Positions 5,783 through 6,678 of a stretch of DNA of 6,678 bases are shown here, in pieces. The stretch comes from Firmicutes bacterium UBA1535. GTDB taxonomy: Bacteria; Bacillota; Clostridia; Tissierellales; Sedimentibacteraceae. The notes under the pieces were generated by a model. That model was not told the DNA's origin, made no database searches, and saw only the letters and a list, made by a program, of their open reading frames with translations. Position numbers and translations under genes: made by a program. The stretch covers positions 1 to 6,678 of the forward strand of contig DCPV01000142.1 of assembly GCA_002323775.1 (NCBI GenBank), read 5' to 3'. Each line of letters begins with the position of its first letter. Position 1 is the stretch's first letter.

Positions 5783-6054
5783 GTAAACTTAGCAATTCTA
5801 GTTGCTTACAAAATTTATTAGAAATTTACAATTTCATCGTTGTATGTTCTCATTTGTTGTGGTAAACTTTCAATAATGTGATAGGTTTAATTTTTAAAGA
5901 AATAATGAGTTATATAAAACTAATTAAAGCATAAAATGAAGAAGTTAAATTTTATGTTAGATAAAGATTTTAAGAAAGCATCAGCTTATATGAAAAATTA
6001 AATTTACATATAAATATAGAAGGGTAAAGTACTATCTATAAATTAAATAGAAAT
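5783..6054 (+). other. Gene-poor stretch with possible coding remnants
   Basis: No complete gene is visible. A short open stretch starts at ATG 5905 (MSYIKLIKA then TAA). In the same frame, after in-frame stops at 5932, 5962 and 5971, the bases 5974-6024 would read ESISLYEKLNLHINIEG. Another frame from ATG 5936 gives 21 residues (MKKLNFMLDKDF and on) with no good Shine-Dalgarno. These may be traces of a decayed gene or chance. The promoter of the uridylyltransferase gene should also be here; TATAAA at 6009-6014 and 6037-6042 lack clear -35 partners. Confidence 0.3.
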
Positions 6055-6069
6055 AGAGGTATTATTAAA

Positions 6070-6678
6070 TTGGATTTTTTATCATTAAAAAAGTATTTAG
6101 ATAAAATCGGACAAGCGCATTTACTGGAATATTATAATGAATTGAACGAAGAACAAAGGGATATTCTGCTAAATCAAATCATGGACATTGATTTTGATAT
6201 GTTAAAAAACATAGAGGAATATAAGTCTTTAAATAGCAAACGTGGACGAATTGCTCCAATTAAAACATTACAAGTTAATGAAATATATCAAAACATAGAA
6301 AACTATGAAAATAAAGGACTAGATTTAATTAAGCAAGGCAAGGTAGCTGCACTGTTGTTAGCTGGTGGACAAGGTACACGCCTTGGACATAAATACCCAA
6401 AAGGAATGTTAAACATTGGTGTTTCAAAAGAATTATATCTATTTGAAGCACTAATAAACAATATGTTGAGTCTTGTAAAACAGACGGATACATGGATTCC
6501 TCTATATATTATGACAAGTGATAAAACTCATTTAGAAACAGTTGATTTTTTTAATCAGCATGATTATTTTGGATATAACAAAGATTTCATTAAGTTTTTT
6601 ATACAGGATATGTTTCCTTCTGTTGATTTTAATGGCAAAGTTTTTATGGAAGATAAGTTTAAAATTGTACTTTCACCT
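6070..6678 (+). CDS. UDPGP-family uridylyltransferase (UDP-sugar pyrophosphorylase), 5' part
   Basis: The 203 residues to the window edge match the N-terminal half of the UDP-glucose / UDP-N-acetylglucosamine pyrophosphorylase family, which makes a UDP-sugar and pyrophosphate from UTP and a sugar 1-phosphate. An N-terminal helical region (1-85) is followed by strand KVAALLLAGG and the nucleotide-binding loop G99-G-Q-G-T-R-L-G106. Then come PKGML (110-114), with the basic residue K111 of this family, the strand IPLYIMTSD (143-151), and FFIQDMFPSVDFNGKV (176-191), which resembles the conserved FFxQ...P..D..GK stretch. The start is TTG at 6070: AGAGGT (6055-6060) is nine bases ahead, there is no ATG between the in-frame stop at 6025 and this point, and starting at the next ATG (6181) would remove typical family sequence. 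Substrate (Glc-1-P, GlcNAc-1-P or another) cannot be decided from this half. The 3' end is outside the window. Confidence 0.88.
   Translation, partial: MDFLSLKKYLDKIGQAHLLEYYNELNEEQRDILLNQIMDIDFDMLKNIEEYKSLNSKRGRIAPIKTLQVNEIYQNIENYENKGLDLIKQGKVAALLLAGGQGTRLGHKYPKGMLNIGVSKELYLFEALINNMLSLVKQTDTWIPLYIMTSDKTHLETVDFFNQHDYFGYNKDFIKFFIQDMFPSVDFNGKVFMEDKFKIVLSP

Overview
The window is strongly AT-rich. Its codons favour AGA, ATA, TTA and AAA, its ribosome-binding sites are strong AGGAGG types, and its terminators are classic hairpin-plus-T. Together with the gene types (PepD-like dipeptidase, bacterial OPT transporter, UDPGP-family nucleotidyltransferase), this points to a low-GC Firmicute, most likely a peptide-using Clostridium or close relative. 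Every gene I can support is on the + strand.

Layout. Bases 2-394 are the 3' end of an unrecognised gene whose product ends in a dense cysteine cluster. Bases 395-655 are non-coding apart from a hairpin, a possible 8-codon leader ORF and a candidate promoter. Two unrelated GNAT-family acetyltransferase genes follow (656-1111 and 1222-1725); the second appears to lack the last strands of the fold. A strong intrinsic terminator (1828-1876) closes this section. The next ~340 bases are a long AT-rich upstream region with two palindromes and a short direct repeat. A two-gene operon then follows: an M20-family aminoacyl-histidine (Xaa-His/nonspecific) dipeptidase (2221-3657) and, 17 bases later, a 645-residue OPT-family transporter (3675-5612). 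A cluster of tandem hairpins and inverted repeats (5633-5782) ends that operon. A further ~290 gene-poor bases lead to a UDPGP-family uridylyltransferase that starts with TTG at 6070 and runs off the right edge.

How it works together. The clearest functional unit is the dipeptidase-transporter pair: the OPT protein probably imports small peptides and the cytosolic metallopeptidase cleaves them to amino acids. The acetyltransferases and the nucleotidyltransferase have no visible link to it. The most interesting non-coding observation is upstream of the first acetyltransferase. There a short ORF with its own Shine-Dalgarno ends in a 9-base stretch perfectly complementary to the acetyltransferase's ribosome-binding region, which resembles translation attenuation. 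This is a hypothesis, and a candidate promoter inside the region would bypass it. I found no CRISPR array, tRNA, rRNA, transposase or recognisable defence system.
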